Position numbers and translations under genes: made by a program. Of a DNA stretch of 64,000 bases, positions 1 to 12,515 are shown piece after piece; the stretch's first letter is position 1; each line of letters opens with the position of its first letter. The notes beneath the pieces were generated by a model. It was not told the origin of the DNA and did not search any database. It saw nothing but the letters and a program-made list of their open reading frames with translations. The stretch comes from Dryobates pubescens (Eukaryota; Chordata; Aves; Piciformes; Picidae). The stretch is from NCBI RefSeq assembly GCF_014839835.1, contig NC_071644.1, positions 4,007,266-4,071,265 of the forward strand. Reading direction: 5' to 3'.

Positions 1-120
1 TGGTGACTCCACCACCTCCCTGGGCAGCACATTCCAATGACTAACAACTCTTTAAATTAAAGAAGTTCCTCCTCATGTTTAGATGGAGCTTCTTACATTC
101 AAGCTTGTGCCCACTACCTA
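1..120 (-). repeat. CR1 LINE fragment, cut by window edge
   Basis: Read on the minus strand this is the CR1 3' region that ends in a 'lost to the window' left edge. It shows the conserved stretches corresponding to 'CTGCCCAGGGAGGTGGTGGAGTC' variants and the 'GAAGTTCCTCCTCATG' variant of the CR1-Y-like group. Confidence 0.7.
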
Positions 121-3100
121 AGATCTATTAGTAAACTGAGTCTGTAGATAAAATAATGCCTGTCTTCAGCAGTCCAGGCCTTTATGGTAGCCCTGGGCTC
201 ACTGAAATGCTTTGTTCTTCAAAACAAAGCATTGCAGTAACAGGAGTACAGCTTCCATTTGACCTCCTAACCTAACTGAACATCTTCTAAGGCCTCTTGA
301 CTTATTCTTTATCAGAACCTATTTATTCATCTGCTGTGTAGAGAAGGCTGCCTTAACTTCATGCACTAATATAGAATCAGAGGAAGCTTTGGCTGAACAG
401 GACAGGCTGTTCTGTCCATCCCAGCCTTTCAGTTCTTCCCCAAGTATCAGGCACATGGTGGCACATCACCAGTACAGAACATAATAGCCTTTTTTTCCAG
501 AAGGGAATTAAAAGCCTTCAGACATCTCACACGTTCAAGTAGCTTTTATTCTGTTCAAGCAGAAACTGCTAACAGGAATTAGATTCCTTAAGGAGCACAT
601 CAAATCTGTTTCTATATATACACACATATATAAATACATCATTTGATAGCCTAGTCATTTTCAGTAAAATGATCTGGCTGCCACTGGCTTTTCACTCTGT
701 TTCTTCCATCTTGAGGTTTTTTTGAGTGCCTCCATCTTTCACAGATTTGAAAATGTGAGGACAGCCTTTGCAGATGTGAACACCTGATGTCAAACTTTAT
801 ATTTAGGCATCAAGGACAAATGTAAGTACCCTCTAATGTTGCTCTCTGAGGCTCTGGGGCATTTGGCCATAAAAAAGTTTTATTTAGGGACCTAAATGTA
901 GGCTTCAGGTTTTTTTAAGCCTTACTCTTCTACAAGCTTGAGGCTACTTCCAATGAAATTTCACATCTCTTCAGAGGTAATGCCTCTCTCACTGCTTATT
1001 AATACATTTAATAAATCAGTGACAGTGTCTAAGTAGAGTAAAGAGAACTATAGCTGGAGGCAAAATACCGTACAAGAAATAAAATGCCACATTTAAACGT
1101 TTCAAGTCTATTCAGCAACATGAAAGAACAGCTAAATTCCACCCAAAAGGGCAAATATCCATTTTACTTAATAAGATCAAATTGAAATAGCACATTATAG
1201 TGCTCTCCTATTTATTGTGTGGGCAGTCAGGAACACATGTGCATGAAACTCACCTGTGTGGCTTCAGGTATTTTTCCGGCTGTGTTTCCTACACATAGCA
1301 GTGCATGTAGGAGTAGGCATTTTCATTATCTCAGGCTTGTACATTCCTGAATGTTAGGAAACTATTTCTATTGATGTCTGGGGTGTTTTTAGAGGGAAAA
1401 CTGCACAAAGACCCCACAGAACTGAGGCCTTTCCTTTCTTTTTTTGTTTTGTTTTGTTGGACTCAATGATCCCTTCAGGGCCCTTCCAACCTCTAATGTA
1501 CTGTGACACTGTGAGTCTAGTTGAGAGGTGTCCCTCCCTATGGTGGGGGTGTTGGAGTAGGTGGTCTCTGAGGTCCTTTCCAACCTAAGCTATCCTATAT
1601 GATTCCATGATTCTATGATACAGCACCTAGCACTGGTGCATTGACTGGAACTCAAAAGCATTCCCTTTTGGAAAGCAGACAACACATTTCAGCTTGCCAG
1701 TGTGGTGTATCTGCTGCTTCAGATGAGGTGGCAGAAGGATACAGAGTGTGTGACATTGTCCTTGAGACAACTGGAGTTGTTAGAGGTAGTGTGATGGTCC
1801 TGACCAAAATAACTTAAGCTATATATTTATAACACTCACACTTGTTATTTCATTAGCACTTTTGTTTGGTATGAAGAAGCAACTCTTTGATCATGTCGTG
1901 AAAGCAATGAGAGATATATATAACTATCATCAAAGGTTGTCTTGCTGCAGCCAAGCACTAAATACCCAACTTTGAGATACCCTTTACAAGAAATCTGGAT
2001 GATGATTTGATGTAAAAAAAAAAATAAATACATGGAACAGATCTTACAGAATAAAAAGAAATAGAATGGAAAAACCCCAACCATGCAAACTATGAAAATA
2101 ATACCAGTCAAGGGGCTAAAGTGTGTGAAAGTAGAGCATTAAAGGTTAGATGGTGTTCTCCTGTCCTCTGGATGTCTTGTGTGTGAGGACAGGTGATTGC
2201 GTTGAGCCAGTCTATAAGCAACAGAATTACCCAGAGGAAAATTCTTTCCCCTTACCATGAGTACTGGCTCAGGAGGTCACAGCAGCTGTTATAGTGGCTT
2301 GTTTTACAGAAACACACTGCTGTGGAAACTTGGTTTTTTCTTGCTACAAGTGAAATAGGATTTGCTTAGGTGCTGTATTCCCTTGGACCAGGCTTTCTGC
2401 CAAACCACTGCAAATGTCTTTTCCTATTAGCAAAGAACTTCCTCTTCATGTTAATTTGTGATGCTGCATTCATTATCTTGCTGTTTCTACATGGTTTCCC
2501 CCTGTGGTGGGTGAAGGAGGAGTTGGGCACATGCAATGAGCTGTATGTTTTTACTGTATACTTTCACTAGGTTTGAAATTTAGATTTATTTTTGCTTTCA
2601 CTCTGAAGAACCCAGCTCTAGGCATTGTTCAGTAATGCATGGAGGAATAATGGACTGTATCTGCTGCTCTTCCTGCCCTTATAACAGAGGGAAAAGGTGA
2701 AAGCAGGTCGCAGATAAACAAGCATCCATTAACCCTCAGCTGTCATTTTGACCAGAAGAAAAAGACAGCTGCAGTTTTGGAACTACATGGAAAAAAGTAG
2801 AAGGCATCAAGGTGTGGAGGGAATTTCACTTTCCCTGTTACCCTCTTCTGGAGTCAGAATTTGTTCAGATGAGGTAGCTGGGAAGTGCTTCCATGTCTCC
2901 AGATTTAGATGCGTCCGGGGTTCAACATTCACTTTCCCTTCTCAAACTCATGGTCCCAGGCCATACCTGACCCCCTGGAAGACTGAAAGTGAAGTAACTT
3001 AATTTCCAGGAGCCACTCAAAGGGGTTATGCAATGGCTTTTGGATAGTGACTGATTCTGTTCTATTTTTTCCTGAATTGTCTACAGAAACCTGGAATAAA

Positions 3101-3197
3101 TCCTAAAACTTTTCTTCAGCCACTCAGTGTCTGACCCGAGCAACAGAAGGACTCCTCAATGCTCCACTGATTTGTTTCCCTTTCCTCTTCTCTGCAG
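121..3197. other. Probable LRRC38 intron, no exon seen
   Basis: No coding exon can be supported here. LRRC38 has two coding exons in vertebrates, and the second begins at 3198, so this stretch is most likely the 3' part of its single intron. It contains a CR1 double fragment at 1457-1618 and otherwise unremarkable AT-rich sequence. The small open frames show no family signature. Confidence 0.55.
1457..1618 (+). repeat. Two CR1 3' ends in tandem
   Basis: Two successive CR1 3' tails are present. The first runs about 1457-1515 and ends in 'ACTGTGACACTGTGA'. The second runs about 1516-1618 and ends in 'GATTCCATGATTCTATGA'. Their different terminal octamers indicate two CR1 subfamilies, one inserted next to or into the other. 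Confidence 0.8.
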
Positions 3198-3451
3198 GTC
3201 TCCATGAGATCCAGTGTTCCCTGCCTGTAGAAAACAGAAGAATCTTTCTGAATGAATTATCTGAGGTCAGCTTTAGTGAATGCAAATTTAGTTTGTCGTT
3301 GACGGACCTTTTTATCATCATCTTCTCTGGAGTCGCAGTCTCCATTGCTGCTATTCTGTCAAGCTTCTTCTTAGCAACTCTAGTGCACTGCTTCCAAAGA
3401 TGTGCTCCCAGTAAAGATGACGATGATGATGAAGACAACAGTGAGGACTGA
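3198..3451 (+). CDS. LRRC38: LRRC38, last coding exon (partial gene)
   Basis: This is the final exon of leucine-rich repeat-containing protein 38, an auxiliary gamma-type subunit of BK (KCNMA1) potassium channels at the plasma membrane. Known family behaviour is a small leftward shift of channel voltage dependence. The acceptor TCTCTGCAG lies just before 3198, and the exon begins with 2 nt completing a split codon. It encodes 83 residues and stops with TGA at 3449-3451. In order it shows the end of the cysteine-containing LRR C-terminal cap (IQCSLP, SECKF), one transmembrane helix (about [20 protein letters not shown]), the juxtamembrane CFQRCAP segment, and an acidic cytoplasmic tail with five consecutive Asp. 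The tail and TM are very like mammalian LRRC38. The signal peptide and LRRs are upstream of the window. It is convergent with CFAP107, 26 kb away. Confidence 0.9.
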
Positions 3452-3754
3452 ACTTAGTCTATGTACTTAAGTTTCTTTGATTGACAAATTACTAAACCAT
3501 CAGCCAAAGTCTAGGAAGAAAGCAAGTAGAGTAAAAAGCTTTAAACCTGAATTGAATGAAATCAGAATGTGTAAGGATCTCTTCCAGTCTCTTGATGGTC
3601 ACAGGTAGGAATTGCAGCTGGCAGCTGAGACTGTTAGCTTTGCTCACACACCTAAGCTGATGCAACCAGACCAATTAATTTCTATGATTCTTAATCAAAC
3701 ACTGTATTTAAATTTGGAGATTGGAGGGAAAAGGGCAGAAGGCATAATAGTAAT

Positions 3755-3760
3755 AATAAA
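3755..3760 (+). terminator. Possible LRRC38 poly(A) signal
   Basis: AATAAA lies about 300 nt after the LRRC38 stop codon. It is the first canonical signal downstream but sits in an A/T-rich run, so a longer 3' UTR is possible. Confidence 0.35.
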
Positions 3761-6470
3761 AAAGAAGTTCCAGCACCTTGAGAGATTTAACTCACAGCTT
3801 CCAGGTTGTCCTCTGATGAGATGCTCTGATGAGATGCAGATTCCTGTCTGTGCTTAACAGCTCGTTTCCAGACTCACTGTGAGAAGGACTGGCTGGGTGG
3901 AGGCATTTCAGCTGGACACTACAGAAGCTATTTAAAACAGTGCTCTTCCTAGATCCAAGTCGTGGGAGATTCTGTTAAGCTCACACAACTTTCTAAGTAA
4001 CAAAATGCAATTAACACAATTCCTGGAATTGTAGACAGCACTATAGGAAGGTTGGCATTTTTTCTCTCTACTGACATTGTCTATAAATACTCATCCTCCA
4101 TTTAATGACAGCAGTTGCAGGCATCCTTCAGCCAAAAAAAATATGTCCCTTCTATAAGCTGATACAATTCTAGGTCTGAGTCATCCACTGCAGCTGCCTG
4201 GCACCAATTTGGCCTGGCACAAATACTAAATTTAACATTCTTTTGCATTTTTAGATGCAACAAAGTTAAGGATTTCCCTTCCCTGTAATGCTAGGCACAA
4301 GTAACTGATGCAGCATGCAGTCCATTTAGTTATCTTAAAACACTAAGGGCTATATTCTGCTCCTGGTTATACTGGAGGAACACAGCTGAAGTGAACACCA
4401 GGATCCAAAGTGGCAACTGTATAAACAAGAGTGGAATCTGGCCCAGGATGTTTCTCACTGTATTATAGACTTGACAAAACTTGAGCTCTTTTACCAGTAG
4501 ATATTTTTGTTAAAATGAAGAGAAAAGAGAAAAAAAAAAAAAAAGAGACCTTTGTTACAAGAGATTTTTGGAATAGTGCTCCACAGCTTTTTAGGATAAG
4601 TCTATTTTTAAAAGATTTGTAATGGAAATATTTTTTTAAAGCTCTGTGTATGTAAAGTATTATCTAGAGTAGCTGTGAGGGCTTAAAGCAATGAGTACCA
4701 TAGTCATCAATGATCTAAAGCCTGTATGCTGTTAGAAAAGAATTAGACCTGATAAAAAGTAGCACCTATTTAATTCCTGTAAATGCTGGTATTTCTTAAA
4801 GAACACTCTTTGGGTACAAATATTGCCTTGCTCAGTTGATATGAATGACCTTTTATAGTCAATTCCAAATCTCTTGTATCTCTTGTGCTAATTGTTGGGG
4901 CAGACAGGATTGAATGACAGTGGGTGTGCTAAGAGGTGATGCTGCCCAGCAGGCAGGGTACAAGATTAGGACCCAGCTCCTGGGTGTTGTCCCCATCTAA
5001 CAGCCATCAGCGAGGAGACCTTCAGCAAATCACTGTCTGTCTATGCCTCAGCTTCACTACCTAGGAAACAAAGATGATCAGAACTATCTTATCTCTTTCA
5101 AGTGCTTTGAGATATGCAAGGGGTGGGGGGAGCACTATATTTGGGGCTGTGTATAACAATCATATATGTTAGGCTGAAGCAGATGTTATGCAGTAGGTCT
5201 AATCTGATCTCATAGCAATCTGACTTCACTGACACCAGTGGAGTTACTCCATTGTCTAACAGTTTGCAATGGAGCTTGCACCATGCTGAGGTCAAAACCA
5301 GGACAAGAGTGTTTCTTCCTGTGAGCTCCACAGCTTATTCAATGCGACTTAATGCTACCATCATTGAGGTTATTATTTCTGAGAACACCCTGGAACAGAA
5401 TCAAATAGGACAGTGAGAGGATTTTCTGTATCAATACTGTCTTATTCTATCCTGAGTCTTTCCAGAACAATGAACTGACATGATTTTCACTGTGTAGTGC
5501 CATGATTATAAATAACACAAATACATTTCTAATTTCAACATGGGCTTTCCTGTGTGTTTGTTGCACGGGCATGAAAGAAGGAGCAAAGCCATGCCTGATT
5601 CTCTCATGGTTTGTAAGGAGGGGGGAGGTGCAGTGTGCTTGGAAATACACAGCAGGTTGCCTGGTGCAGTTGATGAAGTAGCTCCCTTTGCAGCAAATAG
5701 GGATATGTTATCAACACTTTTATATTTAGAGCTGTGCAAATTGTTCAGTCATGGAATGAGAAACTGGGTCACACTTCTTCGGTCTGCAAGTTTCAGTGAG
5801 GGCTCCAAACTTGCACCCAGTTAGCAAAACGATTTGTCCGACCACACTTTGCAAGGACTACTTCAACAAATACCCTTCCTTTGGTAACAGTTTGTGGGGG
5901 TTGCTTCATTATCCTGTAAGGCTGAGTAATTCTGCAGAGGTCACATCTCAAACTCAACTGTTTTGACTGGGTTCTGCTCTTACTTGCAGGTTCATCCTAC
6001 TGTGGTGCCTCAAAAAGAAGATCTAGCTTTGCTTATTGTTTATAGCTTGTCGAGCTACATAAAGCCCTGAAAGCACTGATTGTATTTGGAACTTAGCACC
6101 CCTCAGAACAGCAAGGAACAGACCAAGCTGACACCCACATAATCCAGAGCAAGGTGAAGAGGCTTAGTAAAGCTTTATTTGTGAAGCAGCCATGCTGGAT
6201 ACTCCATCCCACCCAAGTGGGTTTGCAGTGTATGGTTTTTTCAAGGCTATTCTCCCCTGCTAAGGAATGTATAGTTCAGAGGTGTTGAACTCACCCTGTT
6301 AGTAACATTTGTTCATGACAAGAATCAGCAGGTGCCTGCTATTAATATTGATTTTTGCATAACTCTAATTGCTAGTGATGAGAGAGAGCTTGGATTTGGT
6401 TCTCATTGGGATTTTCCATATTTTATGTACATTTCGGAGCAAAACATTTTCCTGTGGGAATGTTGCCGGA
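3761..6470. other. Intergenic, no gene seen
   Basis: This may include the distal LRRC38 3' UTR. A 15-base A run sits at 4530-4544. Open frames are short, lack codon or motif signatures, and overlap on both strands, so none is called. Confidence 0.6.
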
Positions 6471-6893
6471 GAGCTGGGGAGCTTCTCCTGTGGGGACAGG
6501 CTGAGAGTTGGGGTTGCTCAGCCAGGAGAAAAGAAGGCTCCAGGGAGACCTTAGAGAAGCCTTCCAGTACCTGAAATAGCCCTACAAGAAATCTGTGAGG
6601 AGACTTTTTACAAGAGTTTGCTGTGATGGGATGAGAGGGAATGGATTGAAGCTTAAGGAGGGGAGATTTAGACTGGAAGTTAAGAAGAAATTCTTTACTG
6701 TGAGGGCGGTGAGACACTGGAACAGGTTGCCCAGGGAAGATGGGGAAGCCTCATCCCTGGAGGTGTTCAAGGCCAGGCTGGATGAGGCCTTGAGCAACCT
6801 GGGCTAGTGGAAGGTATCCCTGCCCATGGCAGGGGAGTTGGAACTGGATGATCTTCAAGGTCCCTCCCACCCCAAACCATTCTATGACTCTAG
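6471..6893 (+). repeat. CR1 LINE 3' fragment
   Basis: A well-preserved 3' end of a CR1 retrotransposon. It has the successive landmarks 'GGACAGGCTGAGAG', 'AGACACTGGAACAGGTTGCC', 'CTGGAGGTGTTCAAGGCCAG' and the tail 'CATTCTATGACTCTA'. It is 5'-truncated, as is typical. Open frames in both directions here are parts of ORF2 or its shadow. Confidence 0.93.
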
Positions 6894-6931
6894 GCAGTAG
6901 TGATCACCATAATGATGCCCTGCTAAACTTT

Positions 6932-7010
6932 ACAGTATCACAGTATCACAGTATCACAGTAACTAAGGTTGGAAGAGACCCCAAGGATCATCAAGTCCAA
7001 CCTGACACAG
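6932..7010 (-). repeat. CR1 LINE 3' end with octamer tail
   Basis: The TATCACAG unit is repeated about three times at 6932-6960, followed by a CR1 3' UTR in reverse orientation ('GGTTGGAAGAGACC', 'GATCATCAAGTCCAACC'). The octamers are the 3' tail of a minus-strand CR1. Confidence 0.85.
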
Positions 7011-9599
7011 TCCAATAGAAAGAGGACTGAAAGCTGCATTATTATTGCAGTTTTACCCACACACAGAGGTGATCCCATCCCCAGCATCGTGGACGTGGGA
7101 AGTGTTCCTGTGGATGCTCCTGTGGGTGGCATCCAGTGAGTGTGCCCTCCCTTCTCAGGCTGAGGTAACCCCCCTTAAGACTGGTGAAGTTACAGTGGTG
7201 CCAAGAGCTGAATTTAGCTCCCTGTGCAATACATCACTACCTCAGGAAGCACTGCCTGCAGGTGATTAGAAATCTGCAGTAGAAAGTTTGTCCTCATTTA
7301 CATTTTCCCTTCTAAAGTGGTTTTGCTTTAGTGGTGCTATCTCTGACTGCCAGAAACCAGCAGACATTTTACCTGCTTCAAGGGGAAGGAAAGATACTAT
7401 GCATGACCCAAATAAAATGTTGCAGGGCTCAAAGAGCCAGGAAGCAGCTGTCACATTGCCTGCAGATATGTCTCCTTGTTGAAATGCTGGGGCTTGGTAT
7501 GTGTGAGGATCCAAAAAATGTGCAAGAAGGCAAATCTGCATGATGTAATTGAGACAGAGGCTGACTTTTTGGAAGGGCATGCACTGGTTTCAAAACCTCT
7601 GATCCACAGATACTAAAATAAAGATCACCTGAAGTTGGCTTTTCATCCTCGGCCAGCCAGCATCTTTCTGAGGCAGCTTCAGTCCTGCTCTGATTCTCAC
7701 TCAGTTGTGAATGTTAATGGATTGGTTTTTAGAGCAGCCTAGAAATGCATTGGGAAAGTACCTGGAAGGGATGGTTCTGGAAGCTGAGAAGGAGGAGCAT
7801 ACTGCTTGCCTACCTCAGATATAGAGCAGAGTGAACAGCTGGACAATGACAGCTAAAATTATCCTGGTGTGCTTAGAGGTGACCCAAAATGGTCTTGTCT
7901 CTGAGCTGTGAGAAGAACTGTGTGCCATCACCTGTGTACATGGAGAGGGTGTGCACACTGGAGTGGTAGGGAAAAGCTGTGTCTCTAACAGTACTAGAGC
8001 TTGCTGTAACTATCACCCCTCTAGACAGCCTCAGTGGAACAGCTGAAGCCTGATGGGGATGCTGAGCCTGAGACAGTCCTTCACCCCTAGCCAAGGTTCC
8101 TCTGTGCTGGCTTTCAAACCCACGGGAGCGACTCTGTGCAGGACCTTGCACTGACCCAGCATGTGCTGCCCACCTGCTACGTGAGTAACTCGACTGTAGT
8201 TTCTAGGGCTGCTTGCTGGCACTTTTTCAAGTTCAGCTTCTGTCCTCCAGAATAGAGGAGCAGGATTTTGATAGCTTCTGAATGTGATCATTCTTCTCAG
8301 AGAACCATCGTATCCTTAGTGCTGTAACCTGGATTACCAGCCTCTGGAGGCAGGTGAGATGCTTCAGTGTGGAGGTAAGTCATCGTGACTCATGGTGCTG
8401 AAGGTGATGTTGAAGTGCTGAATCCTTACATACTCTTTCCAAAAAGAAAACAGAGCTATACATAATAAACACTAGGAAATGAGATTTCTTGGTGAGCAAC
8501 ATCTGCCATAGACTCCGAGTGCCAAACAGCCTGAAATGCATTTAAAACACAAGACATTTCTTTCATGTGCTGGCTGTTAACGCTGGAGCAATACAACCTT
8601 GCCATAGAATAGCAATGGAAGACTCTCAAATACATCATCTAATGATTGCTGAAGTTTTGTAATAAAAACACATGGGTTTCTAAACAGATTTCTACTCTCA
8701 TCTTGCCATCATCTTCCCCATTGTGTCTTGGTACATTCATATCTTCACTGTTACCTAGAACTGAATCCCAGCTTGGTACAATCTTTGCATGACACAGCAA
8801 TACAAATCACCACCAGCAATAACCAACCAGCCAATAAGGAGAAACACAGCTTTGTTTATGCTGACCAACCAGACATTTATGAGTGTGAAGAGTTAGCAGG
8901 GGGAGGGGAAAGCAATGAATTTTAAGCTGACAGAGCAACAGATGTTGTGTTGCAAAGCAGAATGCCTGAATTAGGATGTCTCTCCAGTTCTCATGAGCAC
9001 TTACACCCCGCCCAGAGCTCCAAGAAGCCCTGTGAAATTGTGTAACACTGGGTTAGCAGCACATAATGTGCTTTTTTGGGGGTTGTCAAAAACCATAGGA
9101 GTAAACACTTCAGAGCAGGCTTCTACTGTTAACTTTGTGGGAAGTGAAAAGTTTGCAGGGAGCTGAGCAGCAAATAAGGAGGGGAACAGATTGGGCCAGA
9201 GTTGTTCAATAGAATCAAGTTTGCTTCAAAGCAGCGTTGTTCTGATCTCAGAGATGCTTTTTCTGCTAGTGGTGAGGACTAGAGGTTAACCAGATAACAT
9301 CCAGGTACAAAGTAGTGTGGTCTATTTCAAGCAGAAACTACTCTCAGCTGAATTGCTCGAGTTTGCTGCTCCCTGCCAAAGCTTTCACTGGACTCTGAGC
9401 TGTGCTATGTCACATAGTAGGCTGAGCTTTTAAAAATCTCCTACCAACTCAGAACTGAGAAAGTAAAAAATGTACAACCAGACAATGATGCTGGCCAGAT
9501 ATGCTTCAGTTATTTCAGTATGTGAGGTCAGTCTTCCAAGCTGACATCACTGGAACATGAATGCTTGAATTTGACTCGTGAACTGCTGTAGCAGGTACA
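7011..9599. other. Intergenic, no gene seen
   Basis: No exon, RNA gene or recognisable repeat could be supported. Several 60-105-codon open frames occur on both strands, but they overlap one another and show no domain signature. Confidence 0.55.
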
Positions 9600-9976
9600 A
9601 AGGAGGGCATGAAGATGATCAGAGGGCTGGAGCACCTCCCCTATAGGCACAGGCTGAGAGAGCTGGGGCTGTTCAGGCTGGAGAAAAGAAGGCTCCAGGG
9701 AGACCTTAAAGCAGCCTTCCAGTACCTGAAAGGGGCTACAGGAGAGCTTGAGGAAGAGAGATTTAGACTGGAGATTAGGAAGAAATTCTTTACAGTGAGG
9801 GTGGTGAGACACTGGAACAGGTTGCCCAGGGAGGTCGTGGATGCCCAGGCTGGATGAGGCCTTGAGCAACCTGGGCTGGTGGGAGGTGTCCCTGCCAATG
9901 GCAGGTGGGTTGGAACTGGATGATCTTGCAGGTCCTTTCCAACCAAACCATTCTGTGATTCTGTGAATCTATGACT
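9600..9976 (+). repeat. CR1 LINE 3' fragment
   Basis: This has the same CR1 landmarks as the 6471-6893 copy: 'GAGCACCTCCCCTAT', 'GAGACACTGGAACAGG', 'GATGAGGCCTTGAGCAACC', and a terminal 'ATTCTGTGATTCTGTGA'. There is a short internal deletion around 9841 relative to the usual CR1 3' region. Confidence 0.93.
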
Positions 9977-10756
9977 CTTCCTTTGTTTTTTTTTTCCTCC
10001 TGGTCTTGTTACTTCTTACGAGCTGAGCAAAGTGCCAGATACAAGTCCTGTACACCACATTAGAAACTCCCCTTAGTTGGATGCAAGAGCGAAAAAAGCC
10101 TTGAGGAGAGAGCAGGAAAGCCAATGCGTTGTGACCTTTGCCTCAAACCTAAGTGTGATGCAGCCCAGCCAGCTGATATTCCAAGGCATGACTTGGTGTG
10201 ATTGTGTGGAAGTTTTGCTCATTAATTAGGGCAAGTGTTGAAAGTCTTTGCAGTAAAAGTAATGTGTGGTCTTTTTGGTATTTAACAGGGAATGAAATGA
10301 CTGAAGATATTTGACAAATTTGAGTCTATTTTTGCCCACCAGTTTTCCTCAAATTGAGAAACTGTTGCTCTCAAGAGTAGAATGGGTTTGCAGTCTGCAG
10401 TGGGCTAAAGTATTACTCATTATCCTGTGAAGATCTGACTTCAAATGTGAAATTTGGGTCATAGGAAGAAATCCCATAAGGTAGTTTGGGTCAATTGGGC
10501 AAACACCTAGAGATGCCCTCATCAACAGTATAAACAGTGTCTTGAAGATGAGGAAAAACACTTCTGTGAGCACCAGAAGATATGGATAAATCTAGCATTT
10601 GATGGGTTTAAAAGTACAAAACCAACCAGAGATGACAGATGTATTGTAAGTGCCATCAAAAAGGCAACTGAGGCATAGGGAGATTGGTTAGTATTTTCAC
10701 AGGTGACCTTATTTTTTAGTTATTTGGATTATTTTAACATGGTGATATTAAAGCCT
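9977..10756. other. Intergenic, nothing recognised
   Basis: Single-copy-looking sequence between two CR1 fragments. I see no exon or RNA gene. Confidence 0.55.
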
Positions 10757-11068
10757 CCTGAAAGGAGGTGTAGTGAGGTGGGGGTTGGTCTTTTCTCCCT
10801 AGTATCAGGTGATATAGTGAGAAGAAATGGCCTGAAATTGTGCCAAGGGAGGTTTAGGTTGGAGATTAGGAACTATTTCTTCCCTGCAAGAGTGGTCAGG
10901 CATTGGAACAGGCTGCCCAGGGAGGTGGTGGAGTCCTCATCCCTGGAGGTGTTCAAAAAACCTGTGGCCATGGCCCTTGGGTGACATGGTTCAGGGTGGT
11001 GCTGGGCTGATGGTTGGACTCAGTGATCTTAGAGGTCTTTTCCAACTGAAGCAATGCTATGATTCTAT
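10757..11068 (+). repeat. CR1 LINE 3' fragment, second subfamily
   Basis: This has 'CCTGAAAGGAGGTGTAGTGAGGTGGGGGTTGG', 'GGTCAGGCATTGGAACAGGCTGCCC' and a tail ending 'GCTATGATTCTAT'. The 'TTGGACTCAGTGATCTT' 3' UTR type differs from that of the 6471 and 9600 copies. Confidence 0.9.
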
Positions 11069-12157
11069 ATACCAGCAGAGGATTGTGAAGTATTGGCTGT
11101 AAGTTAGCACTGGTTATGGATTTAGACCTGTAGTGTCTAAACTAATAACCTGAAACCTCTGCCTTTTAATGCTGAATCACTAGGCACATCTTTGCTTGGT
11201 TCAGAATAATCCAGCTGCCTTCTGATTGTATTAAAAATACAAAACAAACCCCAAAAAAATCCCAGCTGAACAACCAGAGAAGTCCTAGCTTGGCTCTTCA
11301 ATGGAACAAGGAAACATTCAGAAAGGATTCACTGCTTTCCTCTGTGGCAATCCCTAAATGTCACAGAGTTGAGCATAAACACAATCTGGAAATACCTTAT
11401 CATGGAGTAACTCCAGGCTGGAAAGTCTCAAAATCCAGTTGCAAATTATGTTTCCAGGGGTGGTACAACGTTGGGAGTGCAAAGTTAGGCATATCATCCT
11501 CATCTTCACCAAAAACCCTTCTTTAAAACAAAAGCTGGAAGGAAAAAAAAGCTGCTTTAGAGATTCTTTGGTCTGGAATGGCTCTTTGTTAACAACCAAA
11601 TTAGACCCTGCAATGTAGGATTGTCAAGGAGAGCAGAAAGTGTCTTAACCAGAAACTCATGGACTCTGTACTGTGTGGCAGGGAAATGACTACAGATTTA
11701 ACAGTCCAATGTATTCCTTGAGGGGACAGAAGTCATTAGGCTGAGACGTTTCTATTGTTGTCAGAGGAAGCGTTTCATGGAGGCTGAGTTCTTCAATATT
11801 GGCTTCCAGGGAGCAGATTTTCCACCACTGAGTAGCATGGGGTTTGTGAGACTGAGTACATCAAAGGAAGTGATTGCTTTCTGTTTGACCTGAAGAGTGT
11901 TTTGACAAAGGTAATGGTAGTTGTATGTTGGCCTCGATTCTGATTTCACTACTGAAATATTTGGGATTCAGTCCTGACCTGGTGAAGATTGCTAGGACTC
12001 CATCAACTTTACTTCTGCAACATGCTGGTTTAGCTAAGGAAGAAACTGCCTGGACAATGGGAGCTCTGCACTTGTGGGGGGTGTGTCTGTGTGTCTGTGT
12101 GTTTATTCTCTACATTTTATAGAGAAAGAAGGAAAAAAAGGTGATGTGTGGCTTTTA
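11069..12157. other. Intergenic, no gene seen
   Basis: No supported exon. A TGTGTCTG-type short tandem repeat lies near 12083-12105, just upstream of the next CR1. Confidence 0.5.
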
Positions 12158-12515
12158 GCCTGAAAAAGAGAAGACTGAGGTGAGATATTATTAATGTTTA
12201 TAAATACCTAAAGGGTGGTGGGCAAGAAGAAGGGGCCAGTCTCTTTTTAGTGGTGTCCTGTGGTAGGACAAGGGGCAATGAGGACAAACTGGAACTCAGG
12301 AAGTTCCACCTTGACATGAGGAAAAAACTTCTTTACTGTCAGGGTGCTGGAGCCCAGGAGCAGGCTGCCCAGAGAGGTTGTGGAGTCTCCTTCTCTGGAG
12401 CGTTTCAACATCCATCTGTATGTGTTCCTGTGTGACCTGCCGGAGGCAATCCTGCTTTGGTTGGACTCAGTTTCTGGAGGTCTCTTCCAACCCCCACCAT
12501 TCTGTGATTCTATGA
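12158..12515 (+). repeat. CR1 LINE 3' fragment, third subfamily
   Basis: This has 'GGACAAGGGGCAATGAGGACAAACTGGAACTC', 'CAGGCTGCCCAGAGAGG' and a tail 'ATTCTGTGATTCTATGA'. The sequence 'AAGTTCCACCTTGACATGAGG' marks the CR1 group related to the fragment at 1-120. Confidence 0.9.

Noticed and set aside
3124-3438. 104-codon minus-strand frame with a Ser run
   Set aside because: It is the antisense shadow of the LRRC38 last exon; the Ser run is the reverse of the Asp-rich tail codons.
4530-4544. A run as the tail of a processed pseudogene
   Set aside because: Upstream sequence shows no coding similarity and no flanking duplication was seen.
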